From positions 1,150,452 to 1,214,451 of the forward strand of contig VZQC01005922.1 in the NCBI GenBank assembly GCA_009823505.1: a DNA stretch of 64,000 bases, in the 5' to 3' direction. The notes beneath the pieces are model-generated. The model was not told where the DNA came from. It searched no databases and saw only the letters and a program-made list of their open reading frames with translations. This DNA comes from Rhizomys pruinosus (taxonomy: Eukaryota; Chordata; Mammalia; Rodentia; Spalacidae). Positions 21,277 through 30,956 of this stretch are shown one piece after another; positions within the stretch are counted from its first letter, which is position 1, and the number at the start of each line of letters is the position of its first letter. The translations under genes were made by a program, and so were the position numbers.

Positions 21277-22670
21277 TTATTGATTTCTCTTTCTAGGTGA
21301 CTGGGGTTGGTTGCTCCTTTCTTCTGTTCTTTGAATTGCTTCAAGTATTCTCTGAAGGGTTTGTTTTCCGGACATGTATTCTTTCAAGTTGTTTATGTCA
21401 TGGAAAATTTTTCTCTCTCCTATTACAATTGATATTTTTGCTGGGTATAGTAACCTGGGTTGGCATCTATTGTCCTTTAACACTGGGAATGCTTTGCTCC
21501 ACGTTCTTTTTGCTTTCATAGTTTGTATTGAGAAGTCAGTTGTAATTCTGATAGGTTTCCCCTTATAGGTCACTTGTTTTTCTCTTGTGGCTTTAAGGAT
21601 TTTGTTTTTGTTTTGGGTGTCTAGCATTTTAACTATGATATGGCATGGAGAATTTCTTTTCTGATCTTGTCTGTTTGGAGTTCTATGTGCTTCTTGTATT
21701 TGTATTGGTTTGTCTTTTTTTAGTTTGGGGAAGTTTTCATCTATTATTCTCTTGAAGATCTGATCAATACCATTCTCTTGGGATTCTTCTCCTTCCACTA
21801 TTCCTATGATGCGGAGGTTTGATCTTTTCTTTTCTTTTTTTAAATTTTTTTAAATTTATTTTATTTATTTCTGTATGTGTATGAATGTACTGTCTGCATG
21901 CAAGTCTGTGCACCCGTGTCGTGCAACGCTGCAGAGGTCAGAAGAGGATGTCGGGTTCCCCTGGAACTGGAGTTCTCCTGGAATTGGAGCCTTCAGACGG
22001 CTCTCGGCCACCATGTGGGGCTGGGGATCGAACCCGGGTCCTCTGGGAGAGCGTCAGCACTCCTAACCGCTAGGCCATCTCTCCAGCCCTGATCTTTTCA
22101 TAGTGTCCCACAGTTCCTGGTTGTTCCACTTGTGTGTATTTTTAAATTTTTCATAATCTTTCCTTGAGGTTTTTAGGTGTTCTGTGTTATCTTCCAGGTC
22201 TGATATTCTTTGTTCTGCTTCCTCCATTCTGCCTCTGAGGCTTTTTCCATTCCTTTCCTCTTGATTGGATGAGTGTTTGATTTCCTTTTTCATTTCCTCT
22301 TCTGATTTCTTTAGTATTTCTACTTCTTTTTGGAGCTTCTAAATCTCTTCCTGTAGGTCTTTGCTTCGCTGGTTGGTTTCCTTGTCTTTTTCAGCATGGG
22401 ATCTTTTCAGTGTTTCCAGTTCCTTCGGAGTTTGTCATTCTCTCTCTCTAGGTCCTTCTTGAGTTCTTCATTCTCTTTTCTTAGTTCTTTGATTTACTTT
22501 TTATAATCTTGTAGTTATTTAAATATGTTCCCAATTGTGTTTCTGATATCTGTGTCCTGGGCCATCCCCAGGGGGATCCCACTGTAAGAATCTTCCATAG
22601 GGTTGGTAGAGCTTGGTGTGGGATTATCCTGCCCCTTTCCCGTGTAGTCTCTTCTTTGTGTTCCTGGCAT
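21277..22670 (-). pseudogene. L1 ORF1 pseudogene, interrupted by B2
   Basis: ORF1p is the trimeric RNA-binding chaperone of L1. The likely ATG complement is at 22668-22670. The C-terminal half, 21798 down to 21277 (173 codons: EEGEESQ-like linker, RNA-binding text RHIIVKMLDTQN, DINNLKEYMSG), is open. The N-terminal coiled-coil half contains stops. The B2 at 21830-22089 splits the reading frame. Confidence 0.85.
21830..22089 (-). mobile_element. B2 SINE (reverse) inside L1 ORF1, with TSD
   Basis: The reverse B2 ends in ggccatctctccagccc. The 10-bp duplication tgatcttttc flanks it at 21820-21829 and 22090-22099. It carries the internal duplication (ggagttctcctggaattgg) of one local B2 subfamily. 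Confidence 0.93.
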
Positions 22671-23022
22671 ATGAGCTTCTCCTCGCCTGTATTCCAATGT
22701 AAGTCCTAAATGCCTCTTCACTGTGTTGAAGGCTTGCTTTGCTTGCCTCCTTTAGATGCCTTCCTAATCCCAGTTGTGCTCTTTAGCCTGCCGGCACCTG
22801 ACTTGCCTCAGCTGGTCTTGGGAGATCTCAGATCTCAAGACTCACACAACACTACTTTTATACCAGCTGGGAGGATAACTCCACCCCCACAGCCACAAAA
22901 GCCAATTAAGCCAAAGACAACTGGATTAATGGATTAAGTATATTAAATCAATCAGCCTTGCTGAAGCACTCAGCTGCTGCCTACCTACCTGTGCTTGCCT
23001 CAGCTGGTCTCAGGAGATCTCT
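22671..23022 (-). promoter_or_regulatory. L1 5' UTR (promoter region) with tandem monomer remnants
   Basis: The motif cagctggtct(t/c)gggagatctc occurs at about 22809 and 22998, roughly 190 bp apart. The same arrangement occurs in the L1 5' UTRs at 49.75-50.08 and 35.2-35.6 kb. Rodent L1 promoters are commonly built of tandem monomers; activity here is inferred. Confidence 0.7.
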
Positions 23023-23068
23023 GTTAGGCATTTATAAGGCTCTTTGCAACCCAGTAAGAATTGCTGGT

Positions 23069-23240
23069 CTAGGGTGGGGATTAGTGGCCCACACCTTTAA
23101 TCCAAACACCTGGGAGACAGAGGCAGGTATATCTCTGGGAGATCAAGGTCAGTCTTGTCTACATAGAGAGTTCCAGGTCAGCTGATCAGAGAGATCCTGT
23201 CTCAGAAAACAAAACAAAACAACACAAAACACATCAGAAA
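23069..23240 (+). mobile_element. B1 SINE, diverged
   Basis: Text cccacacctttaatccaaac, gacagaggcaggtatatctc and gagagatcctgtctcag, followed by an aaaac-rich tail. Confidence 0.8.
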
Positions 23241-23515
23241 AGAATTGGTTTTGTGTCAGAAGTTCCATTTCCAGAATGCATTACTATGCATTATCCACTA
23301 GGTGGCAACCTTGACCTAGTTGACATCTTCGTCTTAAACAAAGAGCTCCAACCCCAGTCCTGGCCTCCTGTTTGGAGAGCCTGACCCTCTTTCATTTTCA
23401 GAACATCTGTTACTGCTAACCTGGGTATGGGGTACACAGTGGCTGTCCTAAAACTGTTCAACTCTTGAGGTAAGGGACAAATGTAGGACAGATCAATTAA
23501 AATTCAAAATCATGG
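23241..23515. other. unassigned sequence
   Basis: No recognised feature. Confidence 0.35.
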
Positions 23516-23676
23516 GGCTAGAGAGATGGCTCAGTGCTTAAGAGCACTGGCTCCTCTTACAGAAGATTGGGGTTGGGTTCCCAACAACCAAATGGCAGCC
23601 AACAACCGTCTGTAACTCCAGTTCCGGGGAATCCAGTGCCGCCTTCTGACTTCAGCTGGCATTGTACACATGTGGT
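23516..23676 (+). mobile_element. B2 SINE, 5' part, ends at an N
   Basis: Starts ggggctagagagatggctca and runs to cattgtacacatgtggt, where a single N breaks it. The expected B2 3' tail (cacatacaaacaaacaaata) appears only at about 24537-24570, beyond an L1 scrap and an LTR. So the B2 is either split by insertions or mis-joined. Confidence 0.85.
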
Positions 23677-23677
23677 N
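23677..23677. other. single ambiguous base (N) at a repeat junction
   Basis: One N separates B2 from L1 ORF2 sequence with no transition. It may mark an assembly join rather than one unread base. Confidence 0.7.
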
Positions 23678-23931
23678 GAGGATAACCATACCTGACTTCA
23701 AATTATATTACAGGGCTATAGTAATAAAAACAGTCTGGTACTTTTACAAAAACGGACAAGTAGATCAATGGAGCAAAATTGAAGATCCAAACCTGAGCAC
23801 ATGCAATTTCAGCCACCTCATATTTGACAAGGGGACAAAGAAGACCCAATGGAGAAAAGACAGCTTCTTTAGCAAATAATACTGCCAAAACTGGATCACC
23901 ACTTGTAGAAAGATGAAACTGAACCCCTACC
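23678..23931 (+). mobile_element. internal L1 ORF2 fragment
   Basis: 254 bp correspond to about 11838-12090 of the 9.9-kb L1 (for example cagccacctcatatttgaca, actggatcaccacttgtaga). It is more diverged than the young copies and carries a stop. It is bounded by the N on the left and an LTR on the right. Confidence 0.88.
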
Positions 23932-24536
23932 TGTTGGATATATATCTCATCTGTTGGTCCTTTAATCACGCATGGCCGCAATCCACATGATGTTCTTCCC
24001 TCCTGGCACCAGGCTGGCAGCTTCACAAGGCTACAAGCCTCCTGCCGGCAGGAGACAGTTCCTAGGCTGTGCTTCTGGTAAAGAGGGTGGAGGGAACTGT
24101 GGAAAGTTATCCAACAGGAAATGAAAGAAAGAGACTCAGAGAAAGTCTGGGAGATAGACTCAGTTTTATTCATGCCAGCAGTGTGTTTATATACTAAAAG
24201 CTACTGTGCTCTGGGCAAGGCAGTGGGGGGCAGGAGGAAGGGAAGGGTGAGTTACCTTGGCTCCTACCAGGGGGCTGCAGAGTTCCTGTTTGTGCAACCA
24301 ATAAACTAGAGGTATGACATTTTGCTCAATACCTCAAGGGAAGGGGCCATCTGGTTCTGGAACTTTGCAGAGATAGGCAAGGCAGGAAAAACACTGCAAT
24401 ATCCAGACCTCACAGAGCTATAGATAACTCACAGAGACAACTGAATGCCCACAGAGATATCACATAACTCTCAGAGTTTCCTCAGGACAAGTCTTACAGA
24501 TCCTTGCCTCGAGCCAGGCAAAGTTTCATTCCTACA
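23932..24536 (-). mobile_element. solo LTR of an endogenous retrovirus (reverse)
   Basis: About 605 bp with TG...CA ends forming imperfect inverted repeats (tgttgga at the left, tcctaca at the right). On the minus strand it has a TATA-like box near 24185-24195 and a polyadenylation signal near 24164-24170. No gag, pol or env is present. I found no matching target duplication, which fits the disturbed context. The family is not identified. Confidence 0.62.
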
Positions 24537-24570
24537 CACATACAAACAAACAAATAAATAAATTATTAAA
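24537..24570 (+). mobile_element. B2-like 3' tail
   Basis: cacatacaaacaaacaaata followed by aataaatt looks like the missing 3' tail of the B2 that breaks at 23677. Confidence 0.55.
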
Positions 24571-25127
24571 CAATTCAAAATGATAAATGTGGAGAGACTC
24601 CCAGCACCAGCTCCTGACCTAGGAACTGCAGAAGCAGCTCTCAGGTGTTTTTGCCTTTCCCTAATACTGCATTTAAAAACAAAACCAATGATAAAACTTG
24701 GAAAAATTTTACGATTGATACTTAAAAAGTCATCTGGTATGTATTATCTGGTATGTATCTATAAAAACAAGATTCTACACTGCTGAAGAAAACCATAACT
24801 CACTAGTTTGCTCACTTCTTAAGGAACTTCCATCAGACAGAGATCCTGACTGGACACTTACCTTCCACAAAAGGACTCTATACACCAAAACTGTCAAGTA
24901 AAGACCATTGTGGTTCTTCCAGCCAGAGGTTAACTTTATCGCTTTAGAGACTGCAGCTTCGTCCTGCAGCATTCACCATATTATAATTATCTGAGTAATT
25001 TTTGAAAAGGCCTTGGTCTGCAGGCTGTGGTTTCATTCTTCAAAGCAGAGATCTTGCTTCTAGCCGTTCTCCTTTCCAGAGAATGCTTCCTGGCAAATGA
25101 GAGAAGCCATGGGATTCAACCCGTAGT
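24571..25127. other. unassigned sequence
   Basis: No gene or named repeat recognised. Confidence 0.35.
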
Positions 25128-25193
25128 TCTGACCTCTGAGGGCATTGCACACAAGTGGTACATTAAACACATGCAGGCAAAACACTCATACAT
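25128..25193 (+). mobile_element. B2-like 3' end fragment
   Basis: ctgacctctgagggcattgc followed by acatgcaggcaaaacactca is the 3' part of an old B2. Confidence 0.6.
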
Positions 25194-25332
25194 ATTGGGC
25201 ATGGTGGCCCATGCTTTTAATTCCAGGACACAGGAGGTAGAGGCAGGCATATCTCTGTGAGATGGGGTCACTCTGGTCTACATAGAGAGCTCTGGGACAG
25301 CTAGGGCTATAGGAAGATCCTGCCTCAAAAAA
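25194..25332 (+). mobile_element. B1 SINE
   Basis: Starts attgggcatggtggcccatg and ends gatcctgcctcaaaaa. A short duplication (tcatacat) lies on both sides. Confidence 0.85.
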
Positions 25333-25374
25333 TTCATACATGTAAAATAAAAATAAACTTTTTTTCATTTTTAA

Positions 25375-26705
25375 TGTTTTAATTTTTTTTTGTAAAACAC
25401 ACTTTTGACAAACTTTAATCTCTTTTTTATGTTTAGGAGTTCACATTTTTCCCTTTAATTTTGTATTACTCTAATATATGAATATATACCATCCATACAT
25501 ATACCATAATTACAAAGTCTGAGAATAAGTGGTCAGCTAATTCTAGAGCCCGTTAAGGAATTCACATTATAACAGCATAGTTGCCTGCAGATAAAAAGAA
25601 ATATAACATTAAAGGCTTCTTGCCTGTAAACTGGGATACCTTCAAGAAGAGAGGTGGGAAGGCCCTGCTGTCAAAGACCTGATGTAAGCATGGGAAAGGT
25701 GTATTGAGACCACACTTGCAAGTGTACAGTTGGTCTCTGGTATACCAGAAAGTGCTAACAAAGGCCACTAAACCAATAAAGCAAATATTGGTCTCCTTGA
25801 GTCAAGCAAGATTCAAGCATCAGCTTGAGTGTCAGCATCAGCTACACCTCACCTGCCTGGAAATACTGTTCAGCAGTGGCAGCCATATGTCTGTATATCC
25901 CAAATCTAATTGGCTATTAGCTCTCTCCTTGGAGGAATAACTCATGGCTGATGCCACAAGCTTACATCCTCTGGTGGTTAGATGTTATAAGCCACAGTAA
26001 GACCTTGTCATCTTTTACAGAAAAAAATGTAATTCATGGATTAGCATACCATCCAAACATCTGTGTCTATACCAAAGTAACTTACCATAATAATTAGTAC
26101 TGTTTAAATATCTGTATATCTAATTGCCTGTGCTTCATTAGTAGGATTGAAAGGTTATTCCTGAACAAACTGTCAGCCCATGAAAAGAAACAGCCAGAAC
26201 TGGTCAGAGTCCAAAACGACATCTCCAGAGAAAGTAGACTGTTTTGCTTCTCGTCCACCTGTGCCCCTTTTCTAAGCCTAGGGAACAATCTGTGGAAGAG
26301 GGGGCATGGTAGAATGTAAGGGCTGCGATTGGGGTGAATGGTGAAACTACAGCAATATAGACTGGACACTTATTTGATCAACTTGATTGTATATACAAGC
26401 CCCTCCAGCTGGATGGTGGGAGCCTTGGGCTTTGTGGGTTTGGGCACAACTGCTTGCAAATTGGTTTTACATGAAGGATGCTTATACTCAAAACTTATTA
26501 CTTCTTGTTAAAAAAAAAGAAATAAATGAAAGTAAATGAAAAAAAAGAAATATAACTAACTTTTCTCAGCTTGCCTTTCAACTAGGGATTTGGTGCTAGC
26601 ATCTGCAAATGAGGGATACCATTCATCGTTTGTTTTTCTGGGACTGTGTTACTTCACTTAGCATAATGGCTTCAAGTTCCATCCATTTACCTGCAAAGTT
26701 TACAA
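25375..26705 (-). mobile_element. old L1 3' end (reverse), split by a later insertion
   Basis: The L1 portions are 25375-25608 and 26557-26705. They contain L1 3'-UTR text shared with 55.1 and 56.6 kb (ccctttaattttgtattac, attcacattataac) and then ORF2-stop-proximal text (tgtgttacttcacttagca). The intervening 25609-26542 is a separate retroposon. Confidence 0.8.
25609..26542 (+). mobile_element. unrecognised retroposon, copy B, with A-tail and 14-bp TSD
   Basis: The 934-bp insertion splits an old L1. It ends in an A-rich tail (about 26509-26542) and is flanked by a 14-bp repeat, aaaagaaatataac (25595-25608 and 26543-26556). Those are the signs of L1-mediated insertion of a polyadenylated RNA. 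Its first 600 bp match the reverse segment 15115-15706. An open frame at 25704-25940 (78 codons) shares its C-terminal residues with copy A. The last 330 bp have no partner in the window. The parent transcript or family is not recognised. Confidence 0.78.
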
Positions 26706-26842
26706 ATTAGAGCAGGCATGGTAGTGCACTTACGAGTCAGAAGCAGATGGATCCTTGTGATATCAAGGCCAGTGTGGCCTACAGAGTGAGTCCAGGCCAG
26801 CCATGGACACAGGAAGATCCTTTCTTAAAAAGACCGAGAAAA
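26706..26842 (+). mobile_element. B1 SINE, diverged
   Basis: Text gcaggcatggtagtgcact, tcaaggccagtgtggcctac and aggaagatcctttcttaaaa. Confidence 0.78.
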
Positions 26843-27399
26843 AAAAGCCATATCAAATAATTTTTAAAAACTAATGAGAATGAGATTTTTAAAACTGCAC
26901 AGTGCTGTACAGAGATGGATTCTGCATGCTCTTAACATTTGAACAGAAGACAGCAAATATTTTTACACCTCTGAAATTGTGAACTAAAAGAAAATGTGTT
27001 TTACTGATAGCAACATAAAATTTACATACAATGTAGCTGAATAATTCATTTGGATATTCGGAAATTTAGAAGTAGTATTTATAATTCAGAAATTAAACAA
27101 TTGCACCAAATAGGAACAACAAAACAATAACCAAGCATTTTACTGAGCCACTTTGTGCTTTTTCTTACCAGACACTAAGAAGGATATTATATTACAGATC
27201 ATGAGATTCTTTAGACATACTTTTGGAAGCTTCTGATCTACTATAGGTACACAAGGTTTAAAATCACTCAAGTGACTACATGTAAGAATAAAAACTAACA
27301 GATGGCATGTGTTAGGGACAGGGCTAGGCTAAAAGTTGAGTGGTCAGGGCAAGTCTAGCCAAAAACGTGGTATTTGAGTCTTATGAATAAATCACTATC
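26843..27399. other. unassigned AT-rich sequence
   Basis: No recognised feature. Confidence 0.35.
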
Positions 27400-27485
27400 T
27401 GTCTTAGTTTATGTTTGAATGCTCCATAAAATACCCTGAAAAAAGCAGCTTAGGAGAGAAAGGGTTTATTAAAAATCAGAGCTCA

Positions 27486-27497
27486 ACATGGGCCTGC

Positions 27498-27542
<45 letters not shown>

Positions 27543-27915
27543 CTGATGCTGCTTCCTAGAATACCGACTCTCACTAACTTTCCGCCTCTCTAGTGCTCTG
27601 TAGAGAGAAACTTTCTCTCTCTGCAGAAGTGGGTCTGGATTAAAGATGTTGGGTCTGCACAGCACAGCTCATGCTGGCTAACTTCAAGTCGAAATCATTT
27701 GGTTGAAAAGACTGCTGCTTGATTTAAAGAAATGCACACAACACATTCTTCTGAAATAATAATGATTGCTGAGATAAGGGAGCTGGATGGTCCCAGTCTG
27801 ATGCCTGTAGGGTAAACTCTGCACCAGCAACTCTGTAAATCTGTGAAAATGAATTTTATCTTTCTGTAAAAAATAAAAATTTTAATCCATCACATACACA
27901 CACACACACACACAC
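27486..27915 (+). mobile_element. processed retrocopy of unknown transcript, 14-bp TSD
   Basis: This 430-bp insertion interrupts the LTR above. The same 14 bases, aaaatcagagctca, flank it at 27472-27485 and 27916-27929. It ends in aaaaaataaaaattttaat followed by a CA repeat, consistent with a polyadenylated RNA whose tail has mutated. It begins near a TG repeat. I do not recognise the source; no coding similarity is visible, so it may be a 3' UTR. Confidence 0.7.
27501..27541. repeat. (TG)n microsatellite
   Basis: About 20 uninterrupted TG units near the 5' end of the retrocopy. Confidence 0.97.
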
Positions 27916-27916
27916 A
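27894..27916. repeat. (CA)n microsatellite at retrocopy tail
   Basis: About 11 CA units immediately before the right TSD. Confidence 0.95.
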
Positions 27917-28217
27917 AAATCAGAGCTCAGCTTATGGTTCATGATGTGGAGAAGTCAAGACGACAGGAGCTTGAAACAGCTCGTGCCATCCATGGAAAGG
28001 AGAAGAGGAAGAATGAAAGCTTCTTCTCATCTTCTTTTTGTACAGTCCGGAACCCAAATCCAGGGAATGGCACAACCCACTTTTAGGCTAAGTCATCCAA
28101 TATCAGTCAACATAATCAAGACAATCCCCCAACCAGGTGCCCATGGGCCAACAAGACAATCTCCCCATTTGAAGCTCTCTTCCCAGGTGGTTCTACATTG
28201 TGTCAAGTTAACAATCA

Positions 28218-28677
28218 AACTACTCATTGTGATATTTTTCTATGTCATGCTATTTTTCATTTGTCTATGGCTGAATCCCTCTTGAGAGGTCAGGAGGCAA
28301 TTCTGGGGTTAGAGCTCTTAAAAGAGGGAAGGAGAACATTCTATACCAGAGATGATCAAGGTCAGGAATGGCAGACATAATTTCATGAGACCCAAGAGAC
28401 AAAGCTTAAGAACCTAAGCTTTGTAAAGTTCAAAAGCTATAAGTAGCTAATGAATGAATGAATGAACAATTCAAAATTAGGATGTTAGAGAAGAATGTAT
28501 AAAAATGAATCAGAATTATAGTACATTGACAATAAACTCCCAAGTATTCTAAGAGTTGTCATGAAAATGTCTGACATGGTTCATCCGTATTTTACGTATG
28601 ACACACAAATGTGTTGAAAGCAGAAATAAGGTGGGCATAGTTGGATAGAAGAGACACAAATTCTTTGGAAAAGAGTT
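28218..28677. other. unassigned sequence
   Basis: No recognised feature; a small (TGAA)n run lies near 28450-28468. Confidence 0.35.
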
Positions 28678-28693
28678 AGAAGTAAATTACTCT

Positions 28694-28942
28694 GGGGCTG
28701 GAGAGATGGCCTAGCGGTTAAGAGCGCCGACCGCTCTTACAGAGGACCCGGGTTCGATCCCCAGCACCCACATGGCGGCTGAGAACCGTCTGAAGCTCCA
28801 ATTCCAGGAGAACTCCAGTTCCAGGGGAATCCGAGACCCTCTTCTGAACTCCGCGCCGTTGCACGACACGGGTGCACAGACTTGCATGCAGACAGTACAT
28901 TCATACACATACAGAAATAAATAAAATTAATTAAAAAAGAAA
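28694..28942 (+). mobile_element. B2 SINE, young, with 16-bp TSD
   Basis: Starts ggggctggagagatggcc and ends in an A-rich tail. The 16-bp flanks at 28678-28693 and 28943-28958 are identical. It belongs to the subfamily with the internal duplication (ctccaattccaggagaact). Confidence 0.95.
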
Positions 28943-29029
28943 AGAAGTAAATTACTCTAATTCCACGCATGTAAGGAAGTGAAGAACTCGAATACATCCG
29001 AGTGCTTGAGTGAGACATTTGTTCATATC

Positions 29030-29350
29030 TCCCCAGGAAGAGCACCACAGAATAACAGGTATGTGAGGTACTTTTGAGAAAGCCCAGCCACAGTGAGGGT
29101 CCACATTGGCCAGGTCACTATGTCTATCCACACCAAGATGAAGAATAAGAAACACGACTGAGGCCATGTGCAGGGCCCAGTTTGAGTTTTCTGGCTTCCA
29201 GAAGACCCACATCTCAAAGAAGTGGGGGAGTTAAAGAGATGAATGCAAAGAACTTGGAGGCAAGGTGACCAAGAAGCAGCTCATCTCCAAAGGTGTTGAT
29301 GTCAAACATATCTCCACTCCTAGAGCCTGCATTCTGGGCAGCTTCTACTT
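29030..29350 (+). pseudogene. Rpl10-ps: ribosomal protein L10 processed pseudogene fragment
   Basis: In shifting frames the DNA reads like the C-terminal part of RPL10, a 60S subunit protein: a GKPQGTVAR-like start, VHIGQV(T)MSI(H)TK at about 29098-29138, then text equivalent to FPGRQKIHISKKWG at about 29176-29230, and a decayed LIP-GCGVKYIPNRG-like end. The parent family is clear from the consecutive VHIGQ and KIHISKKWG blocks. Stops and indels interrupt it, no introns are visible, and the 5' part is absent. It lies between B2 and B1 copies and has no evident promoter, so it is a dead retrocopy. The symbol is descriptive. Confidence 0.8.
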
Positions 29351-29414
29351 TATTGTCCCTTTAATCATGTTCCTAACTAAGAAAGTTAACCACTGGTCTA
29401 AAGTCATACCATTG

Positions 29415-29528
29415 GTCAGGCATGGTTGTGCACACCTGTAATGCCAGCATTTGGACGGCTGAGGCAGAGAGATCACTGTGAGTTAAAGACTAGATGGGCT
29501 GCTTGGTGAGATTCTGTTCCAAATAATA
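29415..29528 (+). mobile_element. B1 SINE, old
   Basis: tcaggcatggttgtgcacac, gcatttggacggctgaggc and gagattctgttccaaa; the middle is shortened. Confidence 0.75.
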
Positions 29529-29575
29529 GTAAAACAAACTATAAAGATCAATTTAATAAAGAGACAGTACTCTTT

Positions 29576-29799
29576 TTTAATTTTTATTTTATTACTTTTT
29601 ATGTGTATGAATGTATTGTCTGCATGCAGGTTTGTGCACCCATGTTGTGCAATGCCGCGCAGGTCAGAAGAGGGTGTTGGATTTCCCTGGAACTGGAGTT
29701 AAAGATGGTTCTTAGCTGCCATGTGGGTGCTGGGAATCAAACCCAAGTCCTCTGAAAGAGCAGTCAGAGCTCTTAACCGATGAGCCATCTTTCCAGCCC
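29576..29799 (-). mobile_element. B2 SINE (reverse), with imperfect TSD
   Basis: T-rich tail, then gtgtatgaatgtattgtctg, ending gccatctttccagcccc. The 16-bp flanks match at 14 positions. It lacks the internal duplication. Confidence 0.92.
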
Positions 29800-29869
29800 C
29801 AAGTGATAGTACTCTTAACTAAGTTAGAATTTACTGTGGTGCTATCTGCTATCAAAGCCAATTTTCTGA

Positions 29870-29938
29870 AAAGGATGTATTCCATGGTAGAGCACTTCTC
29901 CAGCATGTGTGGCCCTGGGTATGGTCCCCAACACTACA
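29870..29938 (+). mobile_element. ID-like SINE fragment
   Basis: catggtagagcacttctcc, agcatgtgtggccctggg and ccccaacac correspond to the tRNA-derived ID body. Confidence 0.6.
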
Positions 29939-29961
29939 AACTTTTAAAAATGCAATTTTCA

Positions 29962-30104
29962 TTGGGTGTGGTGGCACATGCCTTTAATCCTAGCACTCAG
30001 GAGGCAAAGGCAGGCAGATCTCTGTGAGCTCAAGGCCAGCCTGGTCTACAGAGTGACTCCAGGCCAGCTGAGACTAAAGGGAGACCCTCTCTCAAAAAAT
30101 ACAA
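29962..30104 (+). mobile_element. B1 SINE with TSD
   Basis: Starts tgggtgtggtggcacatgcc and ends in an A-rich tail. The flanking aaatgcaatt(t/c)tcatt repeats on both sides with one mismatch. Confidence 0.92.
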
Positions 30105-30122
30105 AAAAAATGCAATTCTCAT

Positions 30123-30628
30123 TTCCTTATACCACATTCTGTGTAAAACATAGAACAAAAAATAATAAAGTATGCACTTATGGAAATAAATAAGAACAAA
30201 CACTAAATACCTATAAATAGCGTGTTAGGTTAATGGCTTTTTATATTTTAATTTATTATATACTTTGTGTGTATGAATGTAATGCCTACCTATGTGTAAG
30301 TGTGCTCGTGTGGTACATGATAGGTTAATGTTTGTTATTTGGGGCTGTCCTTGTAGAGCAGGTGAAAAGGCAAAATGTTTGTGAACTTTTGTTTCTAGAT
30401 CCTAACATGTGACTGTCAAAGCAGTGAGGGACAACGGGAACAATAAGGAACGGCTGTGACATTACAAACAAAGATGGGAGGGGCTGAAGTTCCAATGCCG
30501 GGCTTCCGAGTGCACAAAAAACTCAAAGTAAATATTTTTAGGTCCTGAAAGAGTCCAACAGAAGAAAGACCTTTACGGTCAATGAAGTGCTATGCTACTG
30601 GATAATATTACTTGTCTTACAGGTACAG
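30123..30628. other. unassigned sequence
   Basis: A weak B2-like head (gtgtgtatgaatgtaatgcc) lies near 30265-30300. Otherwise nothing is recognised. Confidence 0.35.
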
Positions 30629-30642
30629 ACTATGACTTCATT

Positions 30643-30956
30643 TTTATTTATTTATTTATTTTTTAAATGATTGGAAGCAATTTAATTCTCTCAACAACAA
30701 TTCTATTTTTTAATTTTAATTTAATTTTATTTATTTATTTATGTGTATGAATGTACTGTCTGCATGTAGGTCTGTGCACCCATGTCGTGCAATGCAGCAG
30801 AGGTCAGAAGAGGGTGTCGGATTCCCCTGGAACTGGAGTTCTCCTGGAATTGGAGTTACAGATGGTTCTCAGCTGCCATGTGGGTGCTAGGGATCGAACC
30901 CGGGTCCTCTGCAAGAGCAGTCGGTGCTTTTAACCGTTAGCCCATCTCTCCAACCC
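30643..30956 (-). mobile_element. B2 SINE (reverse) with extra 3' sequence and a second A-tail
   Basis: The B2 proper is about 30700-30956 and has the internal duplication. Beyond its own A/T-rich tail (left side), about 40 bp of non-B2 sequence (30662-30700) is followed by a second tail-like run (30643-30661). A flanking repeat (atgacttcatttt at about 30630, attacttcatttt at 30957) encloses the whole unit, suggesting read-through past the B2 end before insertion. Confidence 0.7.

Larger units (their letters stand above)
17005..23022 (-). mobile_element. near-full-length LINE-1 (reverse) with nested SINEs, 3'-truncated
   Basis: On the minus strand the order is: 5' UTR (23022 to about 22671), ORF1, ORF2, and a short stretch of 3' UTR ending abruptly near 17005. 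The 350 bp or so of distal 3' UTR and the A-tail seen in the 9.9-kb copy are missing. B1 copies at 17141-17287 and 18028-18190 and a B2 at 21830-22089 are inserted within it. Between about 17.1 and 21.05 kb frame-breaking indels are very frequent, including inside the younger nested B1s. From 21.05 kb upward the text is clean. I found no TSD. Confidence 0.9.
27400..28217 (-). mobile_element. MaLR-like LTR (reverse), split by a retrocopy
   Basis: Without the insert it is about 390 bp with TG...CA ends (tgtctt at 27400, caatca ending 28217). A reverse polyadenylation signal (tttatt) lies near 27466-27471. The text resembles common rodent LTR repeats whose forward form starts near tgtcaacttgac and ends ctaagaca. 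The exact subfamily is uncertain. Confidence 0.65.

Noticed and set aside
21875..22092. Recurrent MYCLHVGLC-type frames (also 28711-28908, 30751, 34464, 41882, 53222, 62426, 63082)
   Set aside because: All are B2 SINE body read in an open frame, not a gene family.
23932..24536. Possible intact endogenous retrovirus
   Set aside because: Only an LTR is visible; no gag, pol or env lies beside this or any other LTR in the window.
29886..29938. Possible tRNA gene (ID-like box sequence)
   Set aside because: Only part of a tRNA-derived SINE; no complete cloverleaf can be formed.
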